DNA from: Parascedosporium putredinis
Taxonomy: Eukaryota; Ascomycota; Sordariomycetes; Microascales; Microascaceae
Direction of reading: 5' to 3'
Length of the DNA: 64,000 bases
NCBI GenBank assembly: GCA_949357655.1
Contig: CASHTG010000001.1
Coordinates: forward strand, 930,001-994,000
The stretch's first letter is position 1. The number at the start of each line of letters is the position of its first letter. The notes under the pieces are model-generated. The model was not told the DNA's origin and did not search any database. It saw nothing but the letters and a program-made list of their open reading frames with translations. Positions 36,096 to 47,580 of this stretch are shown here, in pieces. The translations under genes and the position numbers were made by a program.

Positions 36096-39060
36096 TTATA
36101 GTACAAAATTTACAGTCGACCCTCCACGGACGACAATGACCCTCTTTGCCGCCCGAATATCAAAAGCCCCCTCGTTCAACTTTGCCTTGCCTTCTGCCGT
36201 CTTGAGAATTTCCGTAACAATCCACTCCTTGAGGGCATCATCCTTGAGGCTCGTGGGTGCGGGGGAATCTCGACAACGGCTCGGAGCTTGCCCTTGATTT
36301 GCACAGCGCACTTCTGGAGGCGCGGCTGGAGCATTGATAGGCTTCCATCAGGAGATGGGAACTTTTCGGAAGCGAATAGTGAACCTGACGACGACCCCAG
36401 AATGCTCCAGCACTCCTCTGAAAATGCGGGCGCAATCGGGGCCAACATTCTCACCAAGGCTGAGATAGCCGGGCGCTGAATGGCAGGACTGGCTTGGTGC
36501 TCCAAAAGGGTGTTGGTCAAGCTCATCAAATCCGAAACCACCGTGTTGAGTCCGTAGATGTCCGTATAAGAAGTCGTTACGGATTGAATTGTCTTTTGGA
36601 CTTCGCGCCAAACGCGGGCGTCCACATCCCACTGCGCGAGCTCATCGGCGCTCATCGACCCCGTTTTCCCAAGCTGCTCCTCGATGAAGTCCTTGACGGG
36701 TATGGTTTTGAGGTCGTGGGGAGATTCTCAACGTAGTTGTGCAGGCGAGAAAGCCAACGGGTGATTCCAGCAATTTTTCCTCATCCCAGTTCAAGACCTC
36801 ACTCACGGGGGCTTGGAAGAGGATGTGCGCCCGGGTGGCGTCGGCACCGTACTTGGCAATGAAGCCTGTCGGGTCAACGCCGTTGTGTTTCGATTTAGAC
36901 ATCTTCTCGTACGTCATGACTGCTTTGGCCCCCGTCGATTTGACTTTGGGCGTTTGCGGGTCCGACACATCGAGCTCATCGGGTGTAAGGAATTTCCCAG
37001 TGTCGGGATTGGAGTACGTTCGGCCCTGCACCATTCCCTGTGTGATGAGTCGGGTGAACGGCTCGGCAGTGGTCTCGGACGGTTCCTGCGGGTTAGGGAA
37101 AAGGGTGGTTGTGCTGAGGAACTTGTAGATGAACCGGGCGTAGAGCAGGTGCAGGATGGCATGTTCGATACCGCCAATATAAGTTCCGACGGGCAAATAC
37201 TTTTGAGCCGCTTCCTGGGAAAAGAGCTGGTCCTTGTTGTGGGGGTCGGCGAAGCGGGCGAAATACCAACTCGAGTCCACAAACGTGTCCATCGTGTCGG
37301 TGTCTCTTTTCGCGGACTCGCCACACTTGGGGCAACTAGTAGATATCCATTCCTTTGCGCTCTCCAAGGGATTTCCAGGTTTCCCTTCTTTCCAATGATT
37401 GTCGACTTGCGGAAGTTCGACGGGGAGCTGGTCGTCGGGGACAGGAACCGCACCACAGCTTCCGCAGTGAACAATAGGGATCGGCGTGCCCCAGTACCTT
37501 TGTCGGCTGATGAGCCAATCCCTAAGCTTCCATTTTTCGACAGGGGAAGCCAGTTTGGCCGCCTCCAAGATGCCAATAAGCATCTTGCCTGCCTCCGCGG
37601 ATAGTTTGCCCTTGAACGGGCCGCTAGCCTCAGTCATGACACCGTGGCCGGTAAAGGGCTCATTCGGTATGGCGGTAGTGGACTCGTCCTCTGATGCCGC
37701 GAGGACTACTCGGACTGGCTCATCATACCGATGCTCCTTCCAAAAGCATTGTCGCGAAGATCGTGAGCCGGCACTCCCATCACGGCGCCCTCGCCGTAGT
37801 CGCCAAGAACGTAGGGGCGACGTACACGGGGATCGACTCTTTAGTCGCATCCGGAGTCTGCTCGTGGTACGCCAAGGGATTGACGGCACGGATATGAGGC
37901 AGGAGGTATCCAACCTTGGAGTCTGGCGGCAGTCCGGGGATAGTATCTAGGAAAGCCTGAAGTTCCGGATCTGCCTTGGCAAGTGACTCAACAATGGGAT
38001 GAGTGGATGCAAGCGCGAGATACTGAGCACCAAATAAGGTGTCGGGCCGCGTAGTGTACACCTCGATACCTGCGTGTATATCATGGCCCAAGGCCATGAC
38101 AGGAAATTTGATCATCGCGCCGGTCGATTTTCCAAGCCAATTCTTCTGCATGGACAGGACTCTCTCGGGCCAAGCGCCGTCTTTCTCCAGAATGGAGAGG
38201 TCTCGAAGGAGGGCCTCTCGATACTCGGAAATTCGAAGGAACCATTGCTTAAGCTTCCGTTTCTCGACCTTGGCTCCCGATCGCCAGGAACAGCCATTGG
38301 CGTCGACTTGTTCGTTGGCCACCACGGTTTTATCCACGGGGTCATAGTTTACTTCTGCCTCAGCCTGGTAGGCAAGCCCACGCTCATGCAGCATGAGAAA
38401 GAGTTTCTGGGTATGCTTGTAAAACTCGGGATCGCATGTGGTGACTTCCTGTAGAACCAAAAAAAAAAAAAAAGAAATCAAGTCAGCTCACGAATCTTGC
38501 GCGCGAGAGGAAACGCCTGCACGAAGCCACATACCCTACTCCAATCCCAGCTCCCATTCATGTGCTCTAGCTGATCCTTCATCTTTTGTATATTGTCTTT
38601 TGTCCAGCCGGCAGGTGGAAGGCCCCGGGCCAGTGCCGCATTCTCGGCGGGCAGCCCAAAGGCGTCCCAGCCCATGGTGAGCAAGACATCGGAGCCCTGA
38701 AGCCTTTGGAAGCGGGCGACGACGTCGGCAATCGTGTATACTCGCAAGTGGCCGAGGTGGAGATTCCCCGAAGGGTAGGGAAACATGGGTAGGACGAATC
38801 GAGCGTCGGTTGTATCGGAGGAGGCTTCGGCTGGGACGATGCCCACGACTCCCGCCATTTGCGGTCGAGCGCGGGTAGATCGAGCTTTCCGGTAGCATAG
38901 AGGCGGGCATGTCGCAACGTCGTTAGGCGCGGGGTGGAGTACGCCAAAGGAAGCCGAAAGGAAGAGCGACTCGGGCTGGTGATGGATGTCAAAGCCCGGC
39001 ATGCCAGCACGCGGGGGTCGCCGAAAGGCCGACCACTGGTGTTCTGACTAGCAGCTGCAT
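36096..39060 (-). CDS. NAM2: Mitochondrial leucyl-tRNA synthetase
   Basis: Class Ia synthetase that charges mitochondrial tRNA-Leu; fungal relatives can also assist group I intron splicing. Exons 39060-38535 and 38448-36096 (intron 87 bp, GTATGT donor) give 961 residues after seven missing bases are restored. The N-terminus MQLLVRTPVVGLSATP continues into an Arg/Ser-rich stretch ending ARLYATGKLDLPALDRKWRE, a textbook matrix-targeting peptide. Motifs are PYPSGNLHLGH (HIGH-type, HLGH at about 102-105), the CP1 editing domain with LGDYGEGAVMGVPAHD, MDTFVDSSWYFARF, GGIEHAILHLLYARF, and YEKMSKSKHNGVDP (KMSKS), followed by a helical anticodon-binding domain. Missing bases lie near 39013-39017, 38817-38818, 37806-37811, 37742-37745, 36774-36778, 36718-36721 and 36261-36265. 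No other base change is needed, so the gene is probably functional. Confidence 0.94.
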
Positions 39061-41059
39061 TGAGACCGTACCATGGTGAGAGCACAGCTAATCTTTGTGG
39101 TTTTTAAGGATTTTGGAGGTCCGCATAAACTGCAGCGCTCCGATTCTCGGCAGTGGGAAGCAGGGGAGCAAACCGTGCACCGATGGTGAAGGTCTGGAAC
39201 AGTTGTCTTGATCCGATTCGCAGGGCGCCTTTCGTCCTTTTTTTTTTTGTCGCGATGGCAGAGGTCAAGCTTCTCCGACATAGCCAAAAGCTTTGAATGC
39301 AAGGTACCAAATGTGGCAGTTACAACAGGAGCGCCACAAGGTGTATAGTTTAAAACACGAAATGGCACTGTGTATCAGTACACACGTGACGTCATGAGAC
39401 TGCCCAGTGGGATAACACCGCAGATATCCTTCCTGCCTTCCTCACGCACTTGTACCATTGAGACATTGATCAATCTCCAGATGGACGGGCTGGGCTGGAC
39501 AGCACTGGACTGAACAGCACTCGAGGACTGGACAGGACTGGACACCCTAAAAGGCCCTGAGACGAGACTTGAACTTAGTTCGAAAGGTCCTGTACCCAAC
39601 ACTCAGCCGGCACCCTCAGGTTGTATCCAGCACTGTCCCAATTGAGAGATTCCCCCACCAAAAACCCCCAGGGAAGCGCCAATGACACTTCGTCTGATGG
39701 CTTGCTTGATTACCTATCGCCCAAATCCCGAGAAAATGCCCCGCGACAGATCTGCAGGGTTTTCCCTCGCTATGACAAACGACAACAGGAAACCCCCACC
39801 AACGCGGTTCGCTGCAGTGCGGGGTGCTTTGGGGAGCAAGGTGTCGTGAGCAACCATGCCGGGTCAGAACGGTACAACTGGGCTCGTGGCTTCGTGAGGA
39901 GCAAGTCCGAAACTATAAAAAACCCTCGTTGATCTAGATGGGAAAGGCGTGGGTGTCTGGGTGTCTGGGGGAGACCGGGTATATTGCGCAAGCGTGGGAG
40001 GTCTTCCATGTTGGGGGCGAGCAAGGTCGTGACCGGCGTCTTGCGTGGGTTGGACACCAACTCCAAAGGATTTATAGATTGGTCCAACTCAGGAGTATAA
40101 ATAATGGGGAAGGACGACGAAACAGGGCGGCGCCCGTCGATGCAGATATTCTCCGTCGACCTACCAAACTTCTCTCTGGGGATAAACATCTACTTAGTTG
40201 AGTATTCCGTTCTCGGGGGTTTTTAGCTGTGTCAAGTCACTCTCATCCCCCCCAAAGCTCTCCCCGGCGCAGTGCCCCAGAAAATTTTTCAGTTCTCAGG
40301 GCTCCATCCACGGACGCGGGGAGACTTAGGCGAAAGGAAGGGCCCGTGGAGACCGTGAGATTAGCACGCGCTGCGCTTTCGGCATTTCTATCTCGGCCTT
40401 GGGAGTCCAACCGCGGAGGTCCGCCATCTTTCCTTAAGACGGGACATCCCGTCACTATCTTCTGTTCTTGATCTTGTTCTCGGGGTCTTTTTTCTTTTGA
40501 CTACACTACGTTAGTGGAACTGGTTAGCCGTAGTCATTTTTGTGTCTTCAATCGACTCGAGTCTCTCTTTCTTGTCAAGGATTGCCGTCCCAAGAGTTCC
40601 CTCCCGTTCCTCACATCTTTTGCCACCGAATTTAGACTTAGTATTCCCGATCCCTGAGACTGCCGAAGATTGACTTCAGTCGTTATCTAAAAAGGCCAGA
40701 GTCTGCAACCCCCAATACCGACATCGGAAACAATTTTCGCAACTTGCGTTTTCGACAGACCCCGAACAACCTAGATTCTCGGACCTTTGCTAATCGTTCA
40801 GGGACCACCTCGAGGGTTTAGCTCACATTGCATCATTCATTTTGAGAGTCGACACTCGGCGCATCGAGTTTGAACCATTTTTCAAAGCTATTTTAGTCGC
40901 TGGAGCTACTTAATAAGCCTAGTTCAAACATTTTCCCTGGAGACTTGCGAAGAAACCATATCGAACCCAACGATACGATAACAACATTTGAACCGTCTCA
41001 CAACGTCGTTACCCCTCCAAACCCCGCCATCTCCCCATCAGCCCAGCCCGACAACCAAG
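39061..41059. promoter_or_regulatory. 2 kb divergent intergenic region, LeuRS/MTHFR
   Basis: Both promoters should lie here, as the start codons at 39060 and 41060 point away from each other. The open frames inside have no family motifs. I see no gene. Confidence 0.5.
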
Positions 41060-43097
41060 ATGGACAAAATTACCGACAAAATAGCGGCCCTGCCGCCCGA
41101 CGCCTTCTACACGTCTCTCGAGTTCTTTCCTCCAAAGACCGTCATGGGCTTCTCGAACCTGCGCGACCGCCTCGACCGCATGGAGCGCGCCCTGAAGCCG
41201 CTCTTTGTGAATGTCACCTGGGGCGCCGGTGGCTCGACGGCGCAAAGTCTCTCGATCTCGCCGAGATCTGCCAACGAGAGCTGGGCCTTACCACCTGCCT
41301 TCACCTAACGTGTACGAATATGAGTCGTCGCTTACTTGATAAGGCGTTGGAGGATGCAAAGGCCCTGGGGATCCGGAACCTGCTGGCGCTGCGAGGAGAC
41401 CCTCCGAGGCCGGACGAATACAAGGCCCTCGACGACGCGAGTAGCGACGAGGTTACAGACTTCGAATGGGCCACCGACCTCGTCAAGTATATCAAGGCTA
41501 CTTATGGCGACTACTTCTGCATTGGCGTGGCCGCGTACCCGGAAGGGCATGCTGATGGAAGTGCGCCCCAGGGTCATAGCCTTGAAAGGGACCTCCCTAC
41601 CTCGTGGAAAAGGTCCAAGCCGGAGCCGATTTCATAATAACGCAGCTGTTCTTCGACGTCGACATCTATGAAAAATTTGAAACCGCGCTCCGAGAGCACC
41701 CCAGCGGAGCCTTCAAAACCATCCCCATCATCCCCGGCCTCATGCCCATCCAGAGTTACCAAATGGTCAAGCGTACTACCAAGCTGAGCCACGCCTCCGT
41801 TCCCGACCCGATCATGGCCAGACTTGATGCCGTGAAGGGGGACGACGAAAAGGTCAAGTCTGTCGGCGTGGATATTCTGAGCGAGATCGTCGAGAACGTG
41901 AAAAAGGTCAAGGCGCGAACACCGGGACCGAGAGGTTTCCACTTTTACACCTTGAACCTCGAGAAGGCTGTATCCTTCATTTTGGAAAGATCGAAGCTTA
42001 TACCCGTTTCTGACAGCGACGATGAAGACGTGGCCGTGGCAGAGACCGATGAAGCTCTTCGCAACACGATCCCCATCGTCCGTGTCAATGGTGTTAATGG
42101 CACCAACGAAGTCAATTCGAATGACGTTGCCTTGGGCAGCGCCCGCCGCCTCTCGACTGTCGGCTCAGATCCTCGCAACAGAGTCATCGTCTCTGGCGCG
42201 CAGGCTAGCCACCCCGACTACGAGGCCACGGCCGGGGAAGCGGGTATCCCTGCCGAGCCGGTCAACACACGCGCAAACACTCTCGCGATATCCGAGGGCG
42301 AAGGCGTCTTGGGCCGCGAGGCGACCTGGGACGACTTCCCCAACGGCAGATGGGGAGACGCCCGGTCCCCGCGTACGGCGAGATTGACGGCTACGGAGTG
42401 AGCCTCCACATGTCAACGACGCAAGCCATCGAACTCTGGGGCACCCCTACCTCGGTAAAAGACGTCAGCGACATCTTCCTCCGCCACCTGCAGGGGACCC
42501 TCGCCGCCATCCCCTGGAGCGAAGAAGGGCTCCTCCCGGAAACGAACGCGATCCACCAGCACCTCGTCAACCTCAACAACAAGGGCTGGTGGTCCGTCGC
42601 CTCCCAACCCGCCGTCAACGGCTTCCGCTCCTCCGACCACACGTTTGGCTGGGGTCCCGAAAACGGCTTCGTCTTTCAAAAATCCTTTGTCGAGTTCTTC
42701 TTGCCCACGGCCGACTGGAACGCCCTGCGCGCCAAGCTCCAGGACCCGGCCGTGCACGAGTCCATATGCTTCTACGCCGCCAACGTCGCCGGCGACTTTG
42801 AGAGCTCCGACGCCGCCGCCGCGTCTCCCGGCGGCAGCCTCACGCCGAGCACCAACGCCGTCACGTGGGGCGTGTTCCCGGAAGGAAATCATCACGCCCA
42901 CGATTATCGAGGAAGTGAGTTTCCGCGCGTGGAGCGAGGAGGCCTTTGGGATCTGGGCCGAGTGGGCGAGGGTGTACGGAAAGGGTTCGGAGAGCGAGAA
43001 GCTGCTTGATGGGATTAGAAAGGACTATTGGCTCGTCAATATCATTCATCACGAGTTCATTGACGGGGAGGCGTTGTGGAAGCTGTTGGATTCGTAA
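41060..43097 (+). CDS. MET12: Methylenetetrahydrofolate reductase, Met12-type
   Basis: Flavoprotein that reduces 5,10-methylene-THF to 5-methyl-THF for methionine synthesis. It is a single exon of 680 residues after five missing bases are added. The start is the ATG beginning MDKITDKIAALPPDAFYTSL. The N-terminal TIM barrel (to about residue 300) contains LEFFPPKT with the catalytic Glu, VTWGAGGSTAQ, LHLTCTN, LLALRGDPPR, GVAAYPEGH and ADFIITQLFFD. The C-terminal half is the SAM-responsive regulatory domain with GYGVSLHMSTTQAIELWGTP, WWSVASQPAVNG, TWGVFPGKEI and YWLVNIIHHEFIDG. LEFFPPKT and VTWGAGG are closer to yeast Met12 than to Met13, so a second Met13-type paralogue is expected elsewhere. 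Missing bases lie at 41244-41246, 41595-41597, 42367-42370, 42880-42881 and 42882-42883; the last two fall within a few bases. Confidence 0.93.
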
Positions 43098-44086
43098 AGC
43101 GGATATTGTGGAGGAAGATATTAGGGTTTGGTGAATAGGAAAAAAGGACAAATACCAATGACTCAAGAATGTGCTGCGTACGCTAGGTGCATGTATTTCA
43201 TATTGATGCCGAGGAAGACATCCCGGTGTGGAACCTCCGATGCCAGCACTCCAGCCCGTAAGGTTCATCATCATCCTATCCCTACTCTCGTCTTTTCCAC
43301 TTTTGCGAACGGCGACGACGATCCCTGGGCGATTGTCAAAGCACAAGACAATTGATCATTACCGGGGTACTTGAGTGGGAGCACAAACATATTCACAACT
43401 GCAAAGAGAAAAGACGAGGTCAGGATAACTGCATGGTATAACATTGCGTAACTTGTTTTCCGATCCAGAGCAAGGATTCCATCTGGCAAAGAGTTCGTCT
43501 TCCTTGGCGAACTTGTATTCTATCTAAAAGTGTACATCCATGGGTCCGCCCCAAATCCCCAAACCCTCCTTCTCCCCGTCGAGCTAGACCACTCCTCCGT
43601 CCAGAGACCATGTCCGGTTCAGCTCCATTTTTCTTTCTTTTTCAACGAGGTGATTTTAAAGCTGACGAGTCTGCATGTAATGAAACCGGGGGAACAGTAA
43701 AAAGGCGGGATAGTTGTAGAAATCAAGGTTGGGCGAAAAACGGATAGGAGAAAAAGGAAATAAAAGAAGCAACAGAAAAAGGTAGACAAAGGAATGCAGC
43801 GAGCAAAGGTAGGGTGGGCCTAGGCAAGCGCCATAGACCTGGTATCGTAGTTGTATTGTATATGTCTGGCCCCAAATTCTGTCGGGACTGGGGACGAGCG
43901 CCGAAGAATTAGAGTAGTGAAACAGTCGTGAGCGAAAAAACGAGAAAACGTTGCCATTGAGAGGGGAAAAGAAAAAGGGGGTGGGGATCTTCCTGATATC
44001 CATCAACGCCGTCCGTGTCGACAAAGGAGATTCGTTAAAAGAGAAAAAAAGACAGGGATTGCCCCTCGGACACTAGGGACTACCGG
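43098..44086. other. Convergent 3' spacer, MTHFR/hypothetical gene
   Basis: 989 bases between converging stop codons, AT-richer than the coding sequence. No gene is seen; both 3' untranslated regions belong here. Confidence 0.55.
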
Positions 44087-45409
44087 CTAGATCTCCGGGT
44101 CCGCATACAGGTCGTGGGCATAGACATCGGCGTCGATCTGGCCAACGTCGTGGCCAAAGTCATCGAGGCCGAGCAAGGAAGAGTCCAGGGAGTAGCTGGT
44201 GTCGAAGCTCTCGGTTCCATAAAACGAGTGCGGCTGGGTGGTGTCCTTGGAAACTGTGGTCTCGGAACCGGTGGTGTGGAACGATTCGATGGCAGGAGTA
44301 GGCGTTGGGACACAGTCGTCATCCTCCGAGGTCAGATCAACGGCAGCCACAGCAACAACAGCGGCGGAGGGCTGGGCAGGAGCCGGCTTCGCCTTTTGGC
44401 AGGGCGGGATGAAGGAGTTGGGGTGAGGTCGCGAGTCTTAGAGCCGACCCCTCCGGCTCCTCATCTTCCTCGCTCAGTTCGCGCTTCAGCGGGGTCGTGA
44501 AAGACACATTACGCGAGGCGGTCTTGGGAGTCGCGCGGGAGCGGGGCGTTGCCTTGCCGGCGGCCGAGGCACGAGACGATGGGGTAGACGGACCAAAGCT
44601 GACAGCGGTGGCGGGGTTCTTACCACCGTCAGCGGCTGCCTTGAGGCTTGCGGCGTCTTTCTTGATAGTTCGAAACTGGAACTGGATGCCGTCTGGTGTG
44701 GACTCGCCAAAGTACTTGCAAATATCTAGGGAAAAACTGTTAGCTTGGGAGGTGACGAGAGTCAACGGCACGGCGGGCCACTGGCCACATGACGCGATTC
44801 ATAGGCTCAAGAAATTCCAACAAGGACAAATAGAAAAGCCCCACGAGAGATGGGGGCCGACTAGGCACATACCCGTGTCGATCTTGTTCTGATCTTTTGG
44901 GAAATTGAACTCTGTAGGCATATCTTTGGGATCAAAGCCTTGCTGTAAACCCCTGCGAATGATTTCGGCCTGTGTCTTTAAGTGACGCATACGGTGGCCG
45001 AGCTTATGCTCAGTCACGTCTGTGCCATAAGACTTCATGATCTCTAAGATCACTAAATCAGATACTGGACTGAGGGGACGTGGAGAGACTCGACCCCGAG
45101 GCATGCGGAATGGGAAGAATAGAGAAGGGCAAAGCAAATAAAGAAGAAAACGAACGAGCCCTAGGCTCAAGGAGGAACGGAAAGCAAATTGAGCAAGGGG
45201 AACCCTCCAAAGAAAACGAGACCTGCCATATTGGCGAGAACGAAGAGCATGAAAAGAGCAAGACTGGGAGGGGAAATCAGGTTTAAATGAATCTAACACA
45301 TACCCTTGTAGTTCCACTTCACCTCGGGGTGAGCGGCGACGATGGCTCGCAAAAGTCGAGCCTGGACATCAAAAGTCCTAAAGTTGGTCTTGGGCGTAGT
45401 AGGCGCCAT
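44087..45409 (-). CDS. Conserved hypothetical protein with small N-terminal helical domain
   Basis: I do not recognise a named family. Exons 45409-45304, 45043-44873 and 44725-44087 give 305 residues after two missing bases (C-run 44448-44451 and T-run 44394-44397) are restored. Residues about 10-70 (FDVQARLLRAIVAAHPEVKW, NYKEIMKSYGTDV, LGHRMRHLKTQAEIIRRG) look like a short helical, possibly SANT/Myb-like, domain common in hypothetical proteins of filamentous ascomycetes. After DICKYFGESTPDGIQFQFR the protein is Ser/Thr/Ala/Lys-rich with basic patches, and the C-terminus is acidic (DLTSEDDDCVPTPTP to LYADPEI). All three exon joints are phase 1, with GTATGT donors. A nuclear DNA- or chromatin-associated role would fit the composition but is inference. 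Confidence 0.75.
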
Positions 45410-47580
45410 TGTGGTCTGTTTCTGGTTCAAGATTAGCGAGGGTCCCAATGTAGCACGGATTTGAGCGACTAGATTAGAGGGAGGGTGCGACGGGTTTGCC
45501 TTTATGAGTACGTTTTCTCGTGTTGATGGGGAAGAGGGGCGCGATGAAAGGTAATGTCCACTCAAGGATTGTGAGAGATGGGGATGGTGATGGGAGGAGA
45601 TCCAAGGATGCACGAGATGAAGAAGGGGGCGAGAATGGGGAGGGAGATTGGTGATTTGGACTTGGTGACGAGGAAGGAGAGGAAGGAGCGGTTTGGCGCC
45701 CTCGATGTTTTAGACATCAAGCACTTCATGCACTCCATGCACACCAGGGATATGCGGGAGGGACAGGAAGGAGCGCGCGCCAGTTGGAGAAAAGACGAGG
45801 TCTCCTTGCGGGTTGGACGAGGCGAGAGTGTGATGGTTCACCAGAAAAGTCTTGACGATTTTTGTGATTTGATATCAATGAAGAGAACAACTTACGAGGC
45901 AGGAGCTGAAGAATGGCGAGGACAACCCCGATTCACGTGGAGGAGTTGAGCAGGTCCAGTTCGTCAGGCGTCGTTGGCGGGTGGAGAATGCCCCTTCGTC
46001 GCCGGGACGGACCGAAAGCGTAAAAGATGGCGCGCAACGAGGCAGGAGGAGCAATCGCTGGTCGTGAGTCGCGGGGCGCTTGCTCGTCTGAAAGATGCCA
46101 CTCGGCGATGAGGGCCCGGTCGAATGTGCACAATTCCCCAACGCTCGGCCAAGGAGTGGAATTTGGCTTATGAAGAACTGGAGAATAGAGCTCGGGTCCC
46201 CTTGCTCCCAATGAATCGGGTCGCAGTCGAGGGTGGTGCGTGGATTGGAGATGGCGGCGCAGGTAGGGCCCGTGTAAGTCGAGGTACAGAGACAGCGCAG
46301 TCTAACCGCAGATGACGAGTGCTTTGTTCAAATTGCAGAGACAAGCACACACGCCCGCTTGATGGAATCGTGAAAAGGAAGACAAAAGACGACCACTCGG
46401 AAAATGAGTTGTATCGGAATGCCTATGTTTCTTTCTTTTCTTGCCTTCTTTCTTTTCTTGCCTTCTTTCTTTTCACCTCTCAAAACGTGTGAGGAGGACA
46501 ATCGGGTGGTCCCCCTTGGACAAGTGGAGGGGGGTATGGGGTATGGAGTGGGCGCTGTGGTGGTTGCTTGGGAAATGGAGGTGGCTGGGATTGATTTTGC
46601 CCCTGCACCAATTCTCCACAAGAGGACTCTGGTGATTTTCTGATGAAGAGAAACTTGGTCGCGAAATCGCAAATATCACTCCAACCCGGCCTCGCTTTTC
46701 ACCTTTTCGGTTTAAATTGAAAATGGGGGATCCATGTATTAAGAAGCACGTCGTGCGAAGTTTCCAGCGTCGTCGAGGCCGTCGTCGTGGAACTGCCCGG
46801 GGATAGGCTAGTCTGCTCTTGGTGGGAGCGAGGTACTCGTTAACACTTTATAACGCGCAGCTCCTGGGCTAGGAGTTGAGGATGCACATCCGACCAAGAC
46901 CAAGACCCTCCCACCTCCCCCAAGTTCGAGTGGATGACAGCATCCAAAAGAATCAACCCCTGCGCCCCATGTGAGGTGCCGTTCGCCGCAACCATTGGGT
47001 GTCGTCGCAACCTCATGGCAACCGGCCAACGCAGCCGGCCAAGATTGCGCCGCCAAATTCGGACCGGCAACTCAATCGATCATTATTCTGCGCAATGGGT
47101 CCTGATAAATCCCGATGAGGCATTGACCGGATACATAGTTAGTTGCGAGGGGCGTGTTCCCGTTTAGGTTGGTTTCATTAATAGTTCTAGATGATTGATA
47201 GATATCGTACGCCGTGGATGTCCACCCCGATTACACATCCATTGTTACATACCCAGCGTCACGGCCATGTCGTTATTAGTTTTAATCCAACATGCGTGGT
47301 TCTCCCTGACCCGTAACACCAAGAAAAGAAAAGTAAGAACAACGCTGCTCTCTATACGCCATAACATGCACCCATTCATGCATCCATTCATGCTTTACAG
47401 ATGGAGGGGTTTTCAAGCATAGACGAAGGGGAGGGGGAAGGGGAGGAGAATGGTAGAAAAGAAGAGAAAAGAAGAGCAAGGAAGAGAAAAGAAGAAGAAG
47501 AGGACACCGTCGATTCCCAAGGGTTGATCTGTTTCATTTCTCCCAGTTCCTGGACACCAGCAAAGAAACACATCAGCTTT
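45410..47580. other. 2.2 kb spacer between two minus-strand genes
   Basis: Contains the promoter of the hypothetical gene and the 3' region of the PQ-loop gene. Open frames such as 45933-46211 (minus) have no motif. The plus strand holds a 17-base tandem repeat (46429-46475) and a long purine-rich tract (47425-47510). Confidence 0.5.
46429..46475 (+). repeat. 17-base pyrimidine tandem repeat
   Basis: Two exact copies and one partial copy of TTCTTTCTTTTCTTGCC. On the minus strand this is a purine tract in the promoter region of the hypothetical gene. Confidence 0.85.

Noticed and set aside
36813..37604. 263-codon plus-strand open frame
   Set aside because: It lies wholly antisense to the LeuRS catalytic region; GC-rich coding sequence commonly opens a frame on the opposite strand.
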